In this document: in pieces, positions 26,646 through 35,745 of the stretch | How positions within the stretch are numbered: the first letter of the stretch is position 1 | How the letters are laid out: the number at the start of each line of letters is the position of its first letter | Source of the DNA: Pedobacter lusitanus | GTDB taxonomy: Bacteria; Bacteroidota; Bacteroidia; Sphingobacteriales; Sphingobacteriaceae | Reading direction: 5' to 3' | Length of the DNA: 64,000 bases | Assembly: GCF_040026395.1 (NCBI RefSeq) | Contig: NZ_CP157278.1 | Span: 1-64,000 of the forward strand | Made by a program: the position numbers and the translations under genes | Notes under the pieces: model-generated | Seen by the model: the letters and a program-made list of their open reading frames with translations, nothing else | The model's database searches: none | Told to the model about the DNA's origin: nothing

Positions 26646-28142
26646 TTGAGTGCTATTTTTTATAAAACCACAGCCCAGATGTTGCCATACAAATCATTGA
26701 TTCAAGTAGATCGGAATACTCCAGTAACGCTACATATCCAGGTGTGTAATAGCTTTATAGTATTAATTACAAATGGTACCCTGCAACCATCGGATGTATT
26801 GCCAAGCTCCCGCATGCTTGCAGAACTGATTGGTATTAACAGAAACACGGTAAAACTGGCATATGAAGAATTGATAAGCCAGGGGTGGGCTGAATCTGTG
26901 GAGCGAAAAGGAGTGTTTGTTCTTTCAGGATTACCCATACAGCCGAAAATTAAGCTACCGGAAACCAATAAAAATAGTAGATCTCAGGAGGCTTTTATAT
27001 GGACTAACCAGTTTGAAAACTCAGTGCCTGGTGACAATTTTCAGCACACCGTACTGACTATTGATGATGGTTTTCCTGACGTCAGGCTGGCTCCTATAGA
27101 TCCGCTAATGCGAGAGTACCGAAGCCTTTCCAGGAAATTTTTCGGGAAAAACTTTCTGAAGTATGGCAGCTCCAGAGGGTCTGAACATCTTCGTCACTCT
27201 ATATCAAATTATCTTTCCAATACCAGGGGACTGGTGGTTCCGGTTGAAGATATGCTGATTACAAAAGGTAGTCAGATGGGGATATATTTAGCGGCACAAT
27301 TGCTTTTACAACCTGCAGATTATATCGCAGTAGGTACTTCTAATTATTGTTTTGCTGATGATACGTTCAGGTATTCGGGTGCTAATCTGCTTCGGATTCC
27401 TGTTGATGGTAATGGAATGGATGTAAATTATCTGGAAGATATACTAAAACATAAGAAAATAAGAGCTGTTTATACCATCCCGCATCATCACTTCCCGACC
27501 ACAGTGACGATGAGTATGGAGCGCAGGCTAAAACTGTTAAATCTGGCCAAAGAATACCGTTTTGCAGTTATAGAAGACGACTATGATTTTGATTTTCATT
27601 ATGATAATAAACCTTATCTGCCGCTGGCAAGTATTGATCACAATCATAATGTAATTTACATTGGTTCTATCTCTAAAACATTTGCCCCGGCACTTCGGGT
27701 AGGATTTATGACTGGCCCACCTGCATTTATTGAAGCTGCATCGTCATTGAGACAGCTAATAGACAAACAGGGAGATACTTTGTTGGAAGAGGCATTTGCT
27801 GTAATGTATGATAATGGTGAGATGGAAAGGCATTTCCGGAAGTCATTAAAAATATATAAACAACGCAGGAATCTTTTTTGTCAGCTACTTAAATCAGATT
27901 TTGAGGGTATAATAGAGTTTAAAGTTCCTGAAGGGGGGCTGGGAGTGTGGTCGAATTTCGATCAAAGTATAGATCTGATCAAAATGTCTGAAAATGCTTT
28001 AAAAAAAGGGCTTTATATTGGTAATGGGAATTTTTATAAAAACGAGTCCTTTTCTACCAATGCACTTAGAATGGGTTTTGCTTCAATGGAGGAAAATGAA
28101 ATGACTGCGGCGCTTGGAATCTTGAAGACGATATTGCGTTGA
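26646..28142 (+). CDS. MocR/PdxR-type GntR regulator with aminotransferase domain
   Basis: About 498 residues from a TTG at 26646; an ATG at 26679 would remove 11 residues. A GntR winged helix is at roughly 25-95 (LPSSRMLAELIGINRNTVKLAYEELISQGWAE). A fold-type I aminotransferase domain follows, with AVIEDDYDFDFHYDN and the PLP Lys in IGSISKTFAPALRVGF. Such proteins use PLP as effector or sense an amino compound. It diverges from the DoxX gene. Confidence 0.88.
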   Translation: MSAIFYKTTAQMLPYKSLIQVDRNTPVTLHIQVCNSFIVLITNGTLQPSDVLPSSRMLAELIGINRNTVKLAYEELISQGWAESVERKGVFVLSGLPIQPKIKLPETNKNSRSQEAFIWTNQFENSVPGDNFQHTVLTIDDGFPDVRLAPIDPLMREYRSLSRKFFGKNFLKYGSSRGSEHLRHSISNYLSNTRGLVVPVEDMLITKGSQMGIYLAAQLLLQPADYIAVGTSNYCFADDTFRYSGANLLRIPVDGNGMDVNYLEDILKHKKIRAVYTIPHHHFPTTVTMSMERRLKLLNLAKEYRFAVIEDDYDFDFHYDNKPYLPLASIDHNHNVIYIGSISKTFAPALRVGFMTGPPAFIEAASSLRQLIDKQGDTLLEEAFAVMYDNGEMERHFRKSLKIYKQRRNLFCQLLKSDFEGIIEFKVPEGGLGVWSNFDQSIDLIKMSENALKKGLYIGNGNFYKNESFSTNALRMGFASMEENEMTAALGILKTILR

Positions 28143-28511
28143 ATTCATTAAAGTTATTGATTGTTTTTTGGAATTACTCCTATTTTACGGACAGGATGAT
28201 GATAAAAGCAGCGATCGCTATTATCATTCCGCCTATACTTATACAGGTATTAATCAGTTTCTTTTAGATATTTCTAAAGGCTATTCTAAAATTCAATTTA
28301 AACATCTGATCGATTTTTAATGTAAATAGGATTCTTCTTTAAGGTGAAGAAAATATTGTTCTGATATAAAAATATTTTCTTTTTGAATTTTAGGAATAGA
28401 TCCGTTTAAAAAATATTCATTACAAGTATATATTAATGTATCTTTTTTGATATTTTTAATTAGTAATTATTAAATTACATAATCATTACGATCTACCCTA
28501 AAACCTAATCT
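28143..28511. other. AT-rich interval upstream of the metallopeptidase gene
   Basis: No convincing gene. On the minus strand about 28190-28265 reads as a short hydrophobic stretch (IGGMIIAIAAFIIILSVK) with no reliable start, possibly a degraded membrane peptide. The last 200 bases are very AT-rich and should hold the promoter of the following lipoprotein gene. Confidence 0.4.
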
Positions 28512-29261
28512 ATGAAAAACCTATTCAAAAGCGTTGCCTTAGTAGCATCATTTGCTATTTTAATTACTTCATGTTCGAAAAAGAACGAAGTGCCTGTAAA
28601 TCAGGAAACCAACAATCAGCAGACAAACAAAGTACTTGCTTATATCAAAAATCTTGGATTTACAGACTCACAGATAGTTGAGAATGGAAATAGATATATC
28701 GTTGATGGCGATATTGTATTTGATAAAAATATGGAAGTTCCTGCTGATAATGGAAAACCAAAAACAGAGCAATATTATAATGGCTATCTTGTAACCAATA
28801 GCTCTAATATTACTGTTAAAGTTGATCCTTCGATAACAAGCATGAGACCTGAAATTGATTCGGCAATTAAACAGTGGAATAACGTGCCTAACTCTAAAAT
28901 TAAGTTCAGCATTGTAACTGGTAGCACTTATGATATCTTAATCAAAGTGGATAATACTATCGGTAGCAGTACTTGTGGACAAGCTTATTTATCTACTTCA
29001 AATGGTAAAGCAGGTAACACAGTCTGGATTAATCAGGAGCTGATTAAAAATAATTCTTTTGCACAACGTCAAAGAACTATTGCACACGAATTTGGGCATA
29101 CTATATCCTTTAAACATACCAACCAATCTACTTCAATTGATGTACCGGGTGTTGGTGGAACGGATGCCTTATCAATGATGAATGGCGGACAATGTGGTAG
29201 CGGTGCCAGTGTTTTATCAGCAAAAGATAAACAGGCAACTGCTGCGTTATATCCGTTATAG
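28512..29261 (+). CDS. HEIGH-type zinc metallopeptidase lipoprotein (M57-like)
   Basis: 249 residues. Lipobox Cys21 (LITSC) anchors it outside the cytosol. The zinc site is HEFGHTISFKH: His192, Glu193, His196 and His202, with the third His after the family's five-residue spacer, and a downstream Met in ALSMMNGG that could be the metzincin Met-turn. This matches the Bacteroidota 'dual-action HEIGH metallo-peptidase' group. The substrate is unknown. A terminator follows. Confidence 0.8.
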   Translation: MKNLFKSVALVASFAILITSCSKKNEVPVNQETNNQQTNKVLAYIKNLGFTDSQIVENGNRYIVDGDIVFDKNMEVPADNGKPKTEQYYNGYLVTNSSNITVKVDPSITSMRPEIDSAIKQWNNVPNSKIKFSIVTGSTYDILIKVDNTIGSSTCGQAYLSTSNGKAGNTVWINQELIKNNSFAQRQRTIAHEFGHTISFKHTNQSTSIDVPGVGGTDALSMMNGGQCGSGASVLSAKDKQATAALYPL

Positions 29262-29310
29262 TATAAAAAATCTGCCAGAATAATTAAAAAATAAAGATCG
29301 TAATGCATTG

Positions 29311-29341
29311 AGAAGTTGTCTCCTGAGACAGCTTCTTTTTG
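29311..29341 (+). terminator. Terminator after metallopeptidase gene
   Basis: AGAAGTTGTCTC pairs with GAGACAGCTTCT with one wobble and a two-base loop, then TTTTT. Confidence 0.75.
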
Positions 29342-29387
29342 TTTCTGCTGTATAGAGATATGATGTTAATAATTTATTTTAGAAACT

Positions 29388-30881
29388 ATGATTGATATGA
29401 AATTTCCGCTGTTTCTTCTGTTAATCGGATGCTGTTCAATTGCATTCGCGCAAAAAGAAAAAAGACATTTGGCCCAGGTAGACCTGAATGGTAAATATGG
29501 ATTTATTGATGTTTCTGGCCGTGAAGTGGTTCCTCTTATTTATGATGATGCAGGTTCGTGGGGAAACAATCTGGTACCCGTAAATATTGGAAAATACAGT
29601 CCGGAATATAAGGCACCCATGGTTGTATCCGTTGATCCCGGGCTGGCAAAAGATAAAGATGCTGAGAAACACGGTGATCAATACCAGGATATTGTAATCA
29701 AAAAAGCAGAAAAAGGTAAATGGGGCTTTTGTAATGCTTCTGGTGTGCTGGTAATTCCCGTTCAGTTTACCAATGCGGCTTTTTTCAGCGAAGGTTTGGC
29801 GGCAGTTGAAGTTGATGGAAAATGGGGCTTTATAGATATGAAAGGGAAAATAGCAGTTCGTCCTGTATATGATACTGTTGGATATTTTTCACAGGGAATG
29901 GCAGTGGTAGCTAAAGATGGGAATTATGGTTACATTAATTTAAAGGGTACTGAAGTGATTAAACTTCAGTATGTTAATGCAGAAGCTTTTGAAGGTGGAT
30001 ATGCGAGAGTATCAGAAAAATATACATCCGCAATTAATAATAAAAAAAGTATAGGCAGGTTGCTGAATTTAAAAGGAGAGGCGGTCACTGATGTTAAATA
30101 TGACATTGATTATAGATTTTTGCATGGTTTGGCGAGTTTTTCGTTAGCGGATACAAAATTTGAGGATAGTTTTATATATGGGTTAATCAATACAAAAGGG
30201 CAGGTTCTGGCCAAACCGGTTTACCGGGAAATATTAAGTTTTAGCAATGGTCTGGCCCGAGTTATGGTTTACAAACAGGATAAGGTTTATAAGGAATATT
30301 ATCCTAATTATGGCTACATTGATATCAGCGGAAAAGAGGTTGTGAAACCAGAGCTTGCCAGGGCATCAGAAAGCTTTAGTCATGGTATGGCAGTAATAGC
30401 CAGGTTTGATGATCAGGATGACGGTGAGTTTGACCATGCACTGATCAATACTAAAGGAGAATTTAAACTTGGGTATAACTGGAAAAATCTGAAGATTCTG
30501 GATAGCAGGTATCTATTGGCAAAGACTATTAAAAATAAATATGAAACGATATTGATTAACAGTGAAGGAAAAAGAATTATGTCCGTTGAGGATAAAGGAA
30601 TTGCCGATTTGAACAACGGTTTGTATACGGTAACAAATATGGATAAGGAGCCTGTTTATTTTATTGGTTTGGACAAAAAGATATCAATTGATTTAAGTCA
30701 GAATAAAAGGCGGAAATTCATGTCCTATCAATATGGATTGATCCGTTTTTGCAATCTGGACAGCAATGATAAGGAATCAGTTCAGGTAAAACTGGGGCTG
30801 ATGGATTTGAAAGGGAATATAATTGTTAAACCCAAATATAATAGGATAGGAGATTTTGAACTAACTGATGGTTCTTTGTGA
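29388..30881 (+). CDS. Exported WG-repeat protein
   Basis: 497 residues. A signal peptide ends near CCSIAFAQ. The rest is built of WG repeats, e.g. GKYGFIDVSGREVVPLIYDDAG, GKWGFIDMKGKIAVRPVYDTVG and GLINTKGQVLAKPVYREI, each about 40-50 residues. The repeats make beta-rich surface modules found widely in Bacteroidota and are thought to be binding scaffolds. Function unknown. Start could be ATG 29388 or 29397. Confidence 0.85.
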   Translation: MIDMKFPLFLLLIGCCSIAFAQKEKRHLAQVDLNGKYGFIDVSGREVVPLIYDDAGSWGNNLVPVNIGKYSPEYKAPMVVSVDPGLAKDKDAEKHGDQYQDIVIKKAEKGKWGFCNASGVLVIPVQFTNAAFFSEGLAAVEVDGKWGFIDMKGKIAVRPVYDTVGYFSQGMAVVAKDGNYGYINLKGTEVIKLQYVNAEAFEGGYARVSEKYTSAINNKKSIGRLLNLKGEAVTDVKYDIDYRFLHGLASFSLADTKFEDSFIYGLINTKGQVLAKPVYREILSFSNGLARVMVYKQDKVYKEYYPNYGYIDISGKEVVKPELARASESFSHGMAVIARFDDQDDGEFDHALINTKGEFKLGYNWKNLKILDSRYLLAKTIKNKYETILINSEGKRIMSVEDKGIADLNNGLYTVTNMDKEPVYFIGLDKKISIDLSQNKRRKFMSYQYGLIRFCNLDSNDKESVQVKLGLMDLKGNIIVKPKYNRIGDFELTDGSL

Positions 30882-30919
30882 GGCTTTTTTAATGATAACT
30901 CTCAGCGTAATATATTTAT

Positions 30920-31375
30920 TTAGTTCTCTTTTTCTACGCCGAGAAGGATACCTCTCAGGGTAGTATCGAATTGTGAATAATGAAGAGAAACTGTATCACC
31001 CACCTCGATGGGATAGGTAATATTTGCATAAGTCAGCTCAAATTTTTCCTGTCCCATAAAAACAAACAATCCATCACCAGGAGGTTCCTTTTTGGTGATT
31101 TTACCTGTTAATATAATCTTCGGATTATTTAAGGAGAGTTCGTTTTTTTTAGTGCTGGAAAAAGAAAATATGTTATAGATCAGGACAATGATCAAAATGA
31201 AGAGGAAATAGTACAATCCAAAAAAATAAAATAATACTAAAAGGGGTAATAGTAGAAAATTTCCCTGGTAAGTATTCTTTAGTTCTTTTTCAATTACTTG
31301 TTTGTCTTCTTCTGTTAAAGGCAAAAGAACTGTCGTGTAAGGAATATTCAGGTTTTCGGAGGTTGGATCAGTCAT
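30920..31375 (-). CDS. Hypothetical membrane protein
   Basis: 151 residues from ATG 31375 (MTDPTSENLNIPYTTV), preferred over the upstream TTG at 31405. A hydrophobic stretch of about 30 residues around LLPLLVLFYFFGLYYFLFILIIVLIYNIF makes one hairpin or two helices. The C-terminal part is soluble beta-type sequence (KIILTGKITKKE, VGDTVSLHYSQF). I do not recognise the family. It converges with the WG-repeat gene. Confidence 0.55.
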   Translation of the reverse strand: MTDPTSENLNIPYTTVLLPLTEEDKQVIEKELKNTYQGNFLLLPLLVLFYFFGLYYFLFILIIVLIYNIFSFSSTKKNELSLNNPKIILTGKITKKEPPGDGLFVFMGQEKFELTYANITYPIEVGDTVSLHYSQFDTTLRGILLGVEKEN

Positions 31376-31618
31376 GGTGTAAAAGCAATTAGATACTTTG
31401 GTCAATGTCGTTATTCCTTTGGATTTTATAAGGTTTGGCCGGAAAGTAAAAGATATTAGCTATTTTAAATTATAATTATTGCAGCACAAAAAACAAAGCA
31501 GGTCTGTACAAAAAATAAATGGAGTACGAACCCCGTGAGTTATCACTGAAATTACAAAATAACATGGAATTTTAAAGGTATGCTGCTTTTCTAATTTGCA
31601 AATTATCAATTAAAAAGA

Positions 31619-32665
31619 ATGAAGAAGAAACCCGTTATCTTTACACTTGTTGCCCTGTTATTTATTGTGGCCGGTATTTTTGCCTACAGAAATTTTGACG
31701 ATGTAAAAAGCGCCATTAATCACCCTGAAAACGAAAACAATGTAAAGCTCGGTTATGATGAAGATGCTGACAGAACATTCAGATATGTCGGGGCTTATGA
31801 GGAAGCCTTTATTTTAAAAGGTAAACTTCTGGATGCTTCATTCAAAAAAGAATATGATGCGCTACCGGATACTTTATATAAAATGATGTACGGAGACCGC
31901 TTATTTTGTGTAACGCGTAATAATGTTAACGGCGAGAATGATACCCGCTATAGCATTGAGAAGAAGAACGAAGCCGAACAGAAATTGAAAACGATAAATC
32001 CTCAACAGACCAGGGAGATTAACTGGATAAGGTATACTGTTTTAGCAGATAAGGGAAAGACAGAATATCCAAAGCTTGCACCCCTATATCAGAAGAATGG
32101 TATAACGTCTAATCTGGTAAAAGAAAGCGAATATGGCAATGGCTTTAACCTGTTTAATCAGGGACCTTCTTTGTCAGGTATACCTTTGCTGGCTAAAATA
32201 AAGATTCTGCAGTTTTTAAAAAGTGAAACAAACCACAACTTTAAAATAGACCGGGGCGACCAGTCATTTACAGATCTTATACTCGTTTCTGACTTTACAA
32301 AAAAAGAGGAAGCTGATGTGGCTATTGTGCTGAGGGAAATAACTGAAGCTGGTATAACTGAACAGTATAAATTACTAGTATATTCTTATAGCCCTTACAA
32401 AGGTGAATATTACGTGCTTTTTAATGAAAATTATTATGATCCGGTGCTAATTAAAAATTTAAACGCATCATTTGAATACGACATTTATATGAATGGGGAA
32501 GAGAAGGTAAAACCTGATTTTCCACCACTAATGGTAAAACAACAGGGCCGTGCAGATCGGGCGCTGGTTTACAATAAAGAATTTGACAAGATGGTACAAT
32601 ATATTCAGGAGCCCAAAAAGCAACAAACGGAGAATAAGGTTAATGAGGAAACAACTGAAGAGTAA
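31619..32665 (+). CDS. Hypothetical membrane-anchored protein
   Basis: 348 residues with one N-terminal membrane helix (VIFTLVALLFIVAGIFAY) and a long soluble domain presumably in the periplasm. The C-terminus is Glu/Lys-rich (QTENKVNEETTEE). No motif or family recognised. The N-terminal helix lacks a clear cleavage site, so it is more likely an anchor than a signal peptide. A symmetric terminator lies beyond it. Confidence 0.6.
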   Translation: MKKKPVIFTLVALLFIVAGIFAYRNFDDVKSAINHPENENNVKLGYDEDADRTFRYVGAYEEAFILKGKLLDASFKKEYDALPDTLYKMMYGDRLFCVTRNNVNGENDTRYSIEKKNEAEQKLKTINPQQTREINWIRYTVLADKGKTEYPKLAPLYQKNGITSNLVKESEYGNGFNLFNQGPSLSGIPLLAKIKILQFLKSETNHNFKIDRGDQSFTDLILVSDFTKKEEADVAIVLREITEAGITEQYKLLVYSYSPYKGEYYVLFNENYYDPVLIKNLNASFEYDIYMNGEEKVKPDFPPLMVKQQGRADRALVYNKEFDKMVQYIQEPKKQQTENKVNEETTEE

Positions 32666-32722
32666 TTGACAGGATAAAAATAATCAGCTCCTTTTAGAGA
32701 TGATTTGGTAGTCATACTGAAC

Positions 32723-32759
32723 AAAAAAGAGGTTGATCATTATGATCAACCTCTTTTTT
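32723..32759. terminator. Bidirectional terminator with 18-bp perfect arms
   Basis: AAAAAAGAGGTTGATCAT (32723-32740) and its exact complement (32742-32759) are separated by one T. It provides T-runs in both directions between convergent genes, unlike the 8.76-kb palindrome, which has none. Confidence 0.85.
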
Positions 32760-32761
32760 TA

Positions 32762-33253
32762 TTAAAGGGAATGAATTCTGGAGTTTTCAAAAAGCTTTAT
32801 CCAGGCTTTTTTTGAAAACATAACTGTCTCATTTTTATATTTAGAATCCTTTCTTGGATATACATCAAACATGATATTGTTAGTTCCCAGTAATTTCATT
32901 GGATGAGGGATAATCCTGATTCCGTTGAGGGTTACTTCATTGTCTTTAAACTCATCAAATAAGCTTAAGACATACTTATAAAAATCTGCTTGTTCCTGGG
33001 CAGTGGAAAAATTTATGGTCTCATAAATCTGGGTATTCATACCGCCTTTAGTCACGTATTTCAGGTATTCTGTATTTCCTAATGAATATAATGCATAATC
33101 TGCAGTTAATAAGGTGAGTTTAACTCCAATTCTCTTTGGTTTTGCATTTGCTTCGTCAGTTTTGACCTGTTCTTTCGTTCTGCCAACCTGAAATTGGGAA
33201 AAGGCGCTCGTTGTGGTTAGAGCGCATACGAAAATGAATAAAAGTTTTTTCAT
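32762..33253 (-). CDS. Hypothetical exported protein
   Basis: 163 residues with a clean signal peptide (MKKLLFIFVCALTTTSAFSQ). The mature part is a small mixed alpha/beta sequence (GVKLTLLTADYALYSLGNTEY, EQADFYKYVLSLFDEFKDNE) with no recognised motif. The whole looks like a conserved Bacteroidota periplasmic protein of unknown role. Stop lies against the symmetric terminator. Confidence 0.6.
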   Translation of the reverse strand: MKKLLFIFVCALTTTSAFSQFQVGRTKEQVKTDEANAKPKRIGVKLTLLTADYALYSLGNTEYLKYVTKGGMNTQIYETINFSTAQEQADFYKYVLSLFDEFKDNEVTLNGIRIIPHPMKLLGTNNIMFDVYPRKDSKYKNETVMFSKKAWIKLFENSRIHSL

Positions 33254-33439
33254 GATTAATTAAATATTGGTCCAGACCCGAAGATAAAAAAAATATATAA
33301 GTTATCAGGATTCTACTACTCCGACAAAAACTGTTTTTCCATTGATAGTTGGTTGAAACGGTAGTTCAGTTAAACGTGACAGATGATAAGCGTGATACAG
33401 GGTGTTAGAGAAAAATAAGATTAAAATTTTAACTATTAT

Positions 33440-34303
33440 TTATTGTAACGGAAGTTTGATAATTTTAATATTATCATGATAGGCGATGCGGGTAAGACCT
33501 TCCTGTGTCCCATAAACACCCCATTTAATATAGCCCAGATTTCCAACACTCACATTCCCGGCAAAAGTACGATAGTTTGTTTTTTCATCGACCAGAACAT
33601 AATTAGTCTGTCCGGGCAGTTTCATGTAAGTTCTCATATAACCAGTAGGATCATCGGTCCATAAAACATCTACCCTGAAGTCAATCCATTGATTTACGTA
33701 AGGTCGCAAATCGGATATAATATCTTTTATAGAGGAGGATGCTTCATACCTTAACCGCATTGCATTTCGTGCAGTGCGAAACTGGAGGGGAACGCCTGAA
33801 CCGGAAGATGTATTACCGGATACTTTTAGCTGAAAGATGTTGGTTTCAAACGTAGCACCAGAAACCCATGGTGTCCAGTCTTTCAAGAGTACACTAAACT
33901 CGTAACGACGTTCATCTCCTGGAAAAAATCTGGCGTTCGGTATTGCAATAGCATCGCTCTCACTTCTGACGCTACCATCAGACGAATAAGCAGGGTCACC
34001 ATAAACAATTTTATGGGCAATGGCATAGTTACTTCCATTGCCTGCGGGGTTAATCATATATGCTGCATCGGCCGCAGTGGCATGTGTAGCAGTTACACCT
34101 GTAATACCAGAATTGAGGATCCCATTTTCGTAGGTAATGTTTAAAATGGTATCGCCATTGTTCAATGTTGTTTGTGGTAAAGTTTCTGTTTTTGAAGCAG
34201 CAAAACTCTGGTTGGTTATGCCGTTTTCAATTTTGTCGCAGGCTGTTGCCAAAAATAACACAGCAATAGCCAAATAATTCTGTAGGTAAACTGATTTTCT
34301 CAT
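33440..34303 (-). CDS. Polysaccharide lyase-like lipoprotein (heparin-lyase/PL20-type jelly roll)
   Basis: 287 residues. Lipobox Cys22 (ATAC) marks a lipoprotein. The mature domain is a beta-jelly roll typical of the polysacc_lyase (PF14099-like) group: YEFSVLLKDWTPW, ETNIFQLKV, QWIDFRVDVLWT and a C-terminal YIKWGVYGTQEG followed by AYHDNI. It diverges from an alginate_lyase-like gene and SusCD genes, so it is part of a polysaccharide utilisation locus and probably cuts a uronic-acid polymer (inference). Catalytic residues were not assigned. Confidence 0.68.
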   Translation of the reverse strand: MRKSVYLQNYLAIAVLFLATACDKIENGITNQSFAASKTETLPQTTLNNGDTILNITYENGILNSGITGVTATHATAADAAYMINPAGNGSNYAIAHKIVYGDPAYSSDGSVRSESDAIAIPNARFFPGDERRYEFSVLLKDWTPWVSGATFETNIFQLKVSGNTSSGSGVPLQFRTARNAMRLRYEASSSIKDIISDLRPYVNQWIDFRVDVLWTDDPTGYMRTYMKLPGQTNYVLVDEKTNYRTFAGNVSVGNLGYIKWGVYGTQEGLTRIAYHDNIKIIKLPLQ

Positions 34304-34586
34304 ATTATTTTTTGATTAGTAGATGATTGATTTTTCGTAAATGTAAAATATAAATGCAAAGATACCCACCTTTCCATAAGGTCTTTCCTCTATATATCAA
34401 ACTATTTCAAACGCTTGAAATGATAAAGAGGGGGCGTTTAGCCCGTTTTTTATCATTTAGCTTAAACCATTTAGATGGCTGTTGTTTAATTTCAATCCCT
34501 AACTAAACCGAACCAAATATAATGAAGTCTCTAAACCTCTGTCAGAGATGCGTGGATCTTAATATGTCCTTTTTTTAACTTGACGT

Positions 34587-35714
34587 ATGAGCAAAATTTA
34601 CTTAAATACCTTCTGCAGCTTCTTGTTGTTATTCTATGCTGTGTCTGCTGTTTTTTCGCAGGATCTCAAACCAGTGTTACGGACACAATCCCTCAGTTTA
34701 AATAAAAACGAGATACAAAAACTGATCATATTGATTAAAACAGATCCAGGTGCCGAAAAAGAGTACCAGCGTCTAAAATCCTTAGCTGACCTTGCATTGC
34801 AGCAACAGCCCAATCCAATAGATACTATCATTTCTGAAGGGCATCTGGCAAATGATCCTAAAAAAATAATAACACAGAAAGCTCTTGCTGACCTGCCGAA
34901 AATATATGCCCTGGCTTATAGTTACCGCATCAGTAATCAAAAGATTTATTTAAAAAAGAGTATGGAGTATATCCTCGCCTGGGCAGGAACTAATCATGGG
35001 ACCGGGAATCCGATTAATGATAGTAAATTAGATCCTTTACTCGAAGCTTATGATTTGATAAAGGATGAATTTAGAACAAATGAAAATGGAATAGTCACTG
35101 CATGGTTAACCCGATTAGCTGCAGCAGAAATTTCCAATCCACGTTTCAGGTCAGCGAAGAAAAGTGTCTATAACAACTGGAATTCACATCGGATAAAAGT
35201 AGTAGCTAATATTGCTTATATCCTCAATAACAAAGCATATCAGGCTTTCGCAGATACCAGTATCAAAACTCAGATCTTAAAAAATCTATATGCTGATGGT
35301 TCAGGTATGGATTTCGAAGATAGAGATGCACTTCATTACCATATTTATACTCTGGAGCCTTTATTAAAAACAGCGATACTAATAAAGCGGGCAACCGGAG
35401 TTGATTATTTCAATTATCTCTCTCCTTCAGGGTCATCTGTCCAAAAATCTGTTGGGTTTTTAATACCCTTTGTTACCGGTGAAAAGAAACATCAGGAATT
35501 TTTAAACAGCAAGACTCCATTTGATAAAAAGCGGGCTGAAAACAAAGAGCCAGGTTATGCTATAGGCCATGATTTTGATCCTGAAACGGCTATTGAAGTG
35601 CTTTCTTACGCTGCATATTTTCAGCCCGGCTATCATAGTGTAGTCAAAAAGTTAATGACAGCATCCGGCACTTACCCTAACTGGCAATTGGTGCTCAACG
35701 GAGTTAGAAAATAA
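34587..35714 (+). CDS. Alginate_lyase-fold polysaccharide lyase
   Basis: 375 residues with a signal peptide (to about AVFSQ). An alpha/alpha-barrel lyase signature is visible: NNWNSHRIKVVANIAYILNN, where Asn/His act in beta-elimination in this fold, and ALHYHIYTLEPLLKTA with Tyr/His. Members cut alginate, glucuronan or related uronates (PL5/PL38-like). The target here is not resolvable. It is the first gene of lyase-SusC-SusD, 31 bases before SusC, so they are an operon. Confidence 0.78.
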   Translation: MSKIYLNTFCSFLLLFYAVSAVFSQDLKPVLRTQSLSLNKNEIQKLIILIKTDPGAEKEYQRLKSLADLALQQQPNPIDTIISEGHLANDPKKIITQKALADLPKIYALAYSYRISNQKIYLKKSMEYILAWAGTNHGTGNPINDSKLDPLLEAYDLIKDEFRTNENGIVTAWLTRLAAAEISNPRFRSAKKSVYNNWNSHRIKVVANIAYILNNKAYQAFADTSIKTQILKNLYADGSGMDFEDRDALHYHIYTLEPLLKTAILIKRATGVDYFNYLSPSGSSVQKSVGFLIPFVTGEKKHQEFLNSKTPFDKKRAENKEPGYAIGHDFDPETAIEVLSYAAYFQPGYHSVVKKLMTASGTYPNWQLVLNGVRK

Positions 35715-35745
35715 CTAAATACCAACCTAACCAAATAATAATCGC

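Noticed and set aside
28176..28270. Small minus-strand membrane peptide
   Set aside because: Lacks a credible start codon in its frame; noted only as a possible fragment.
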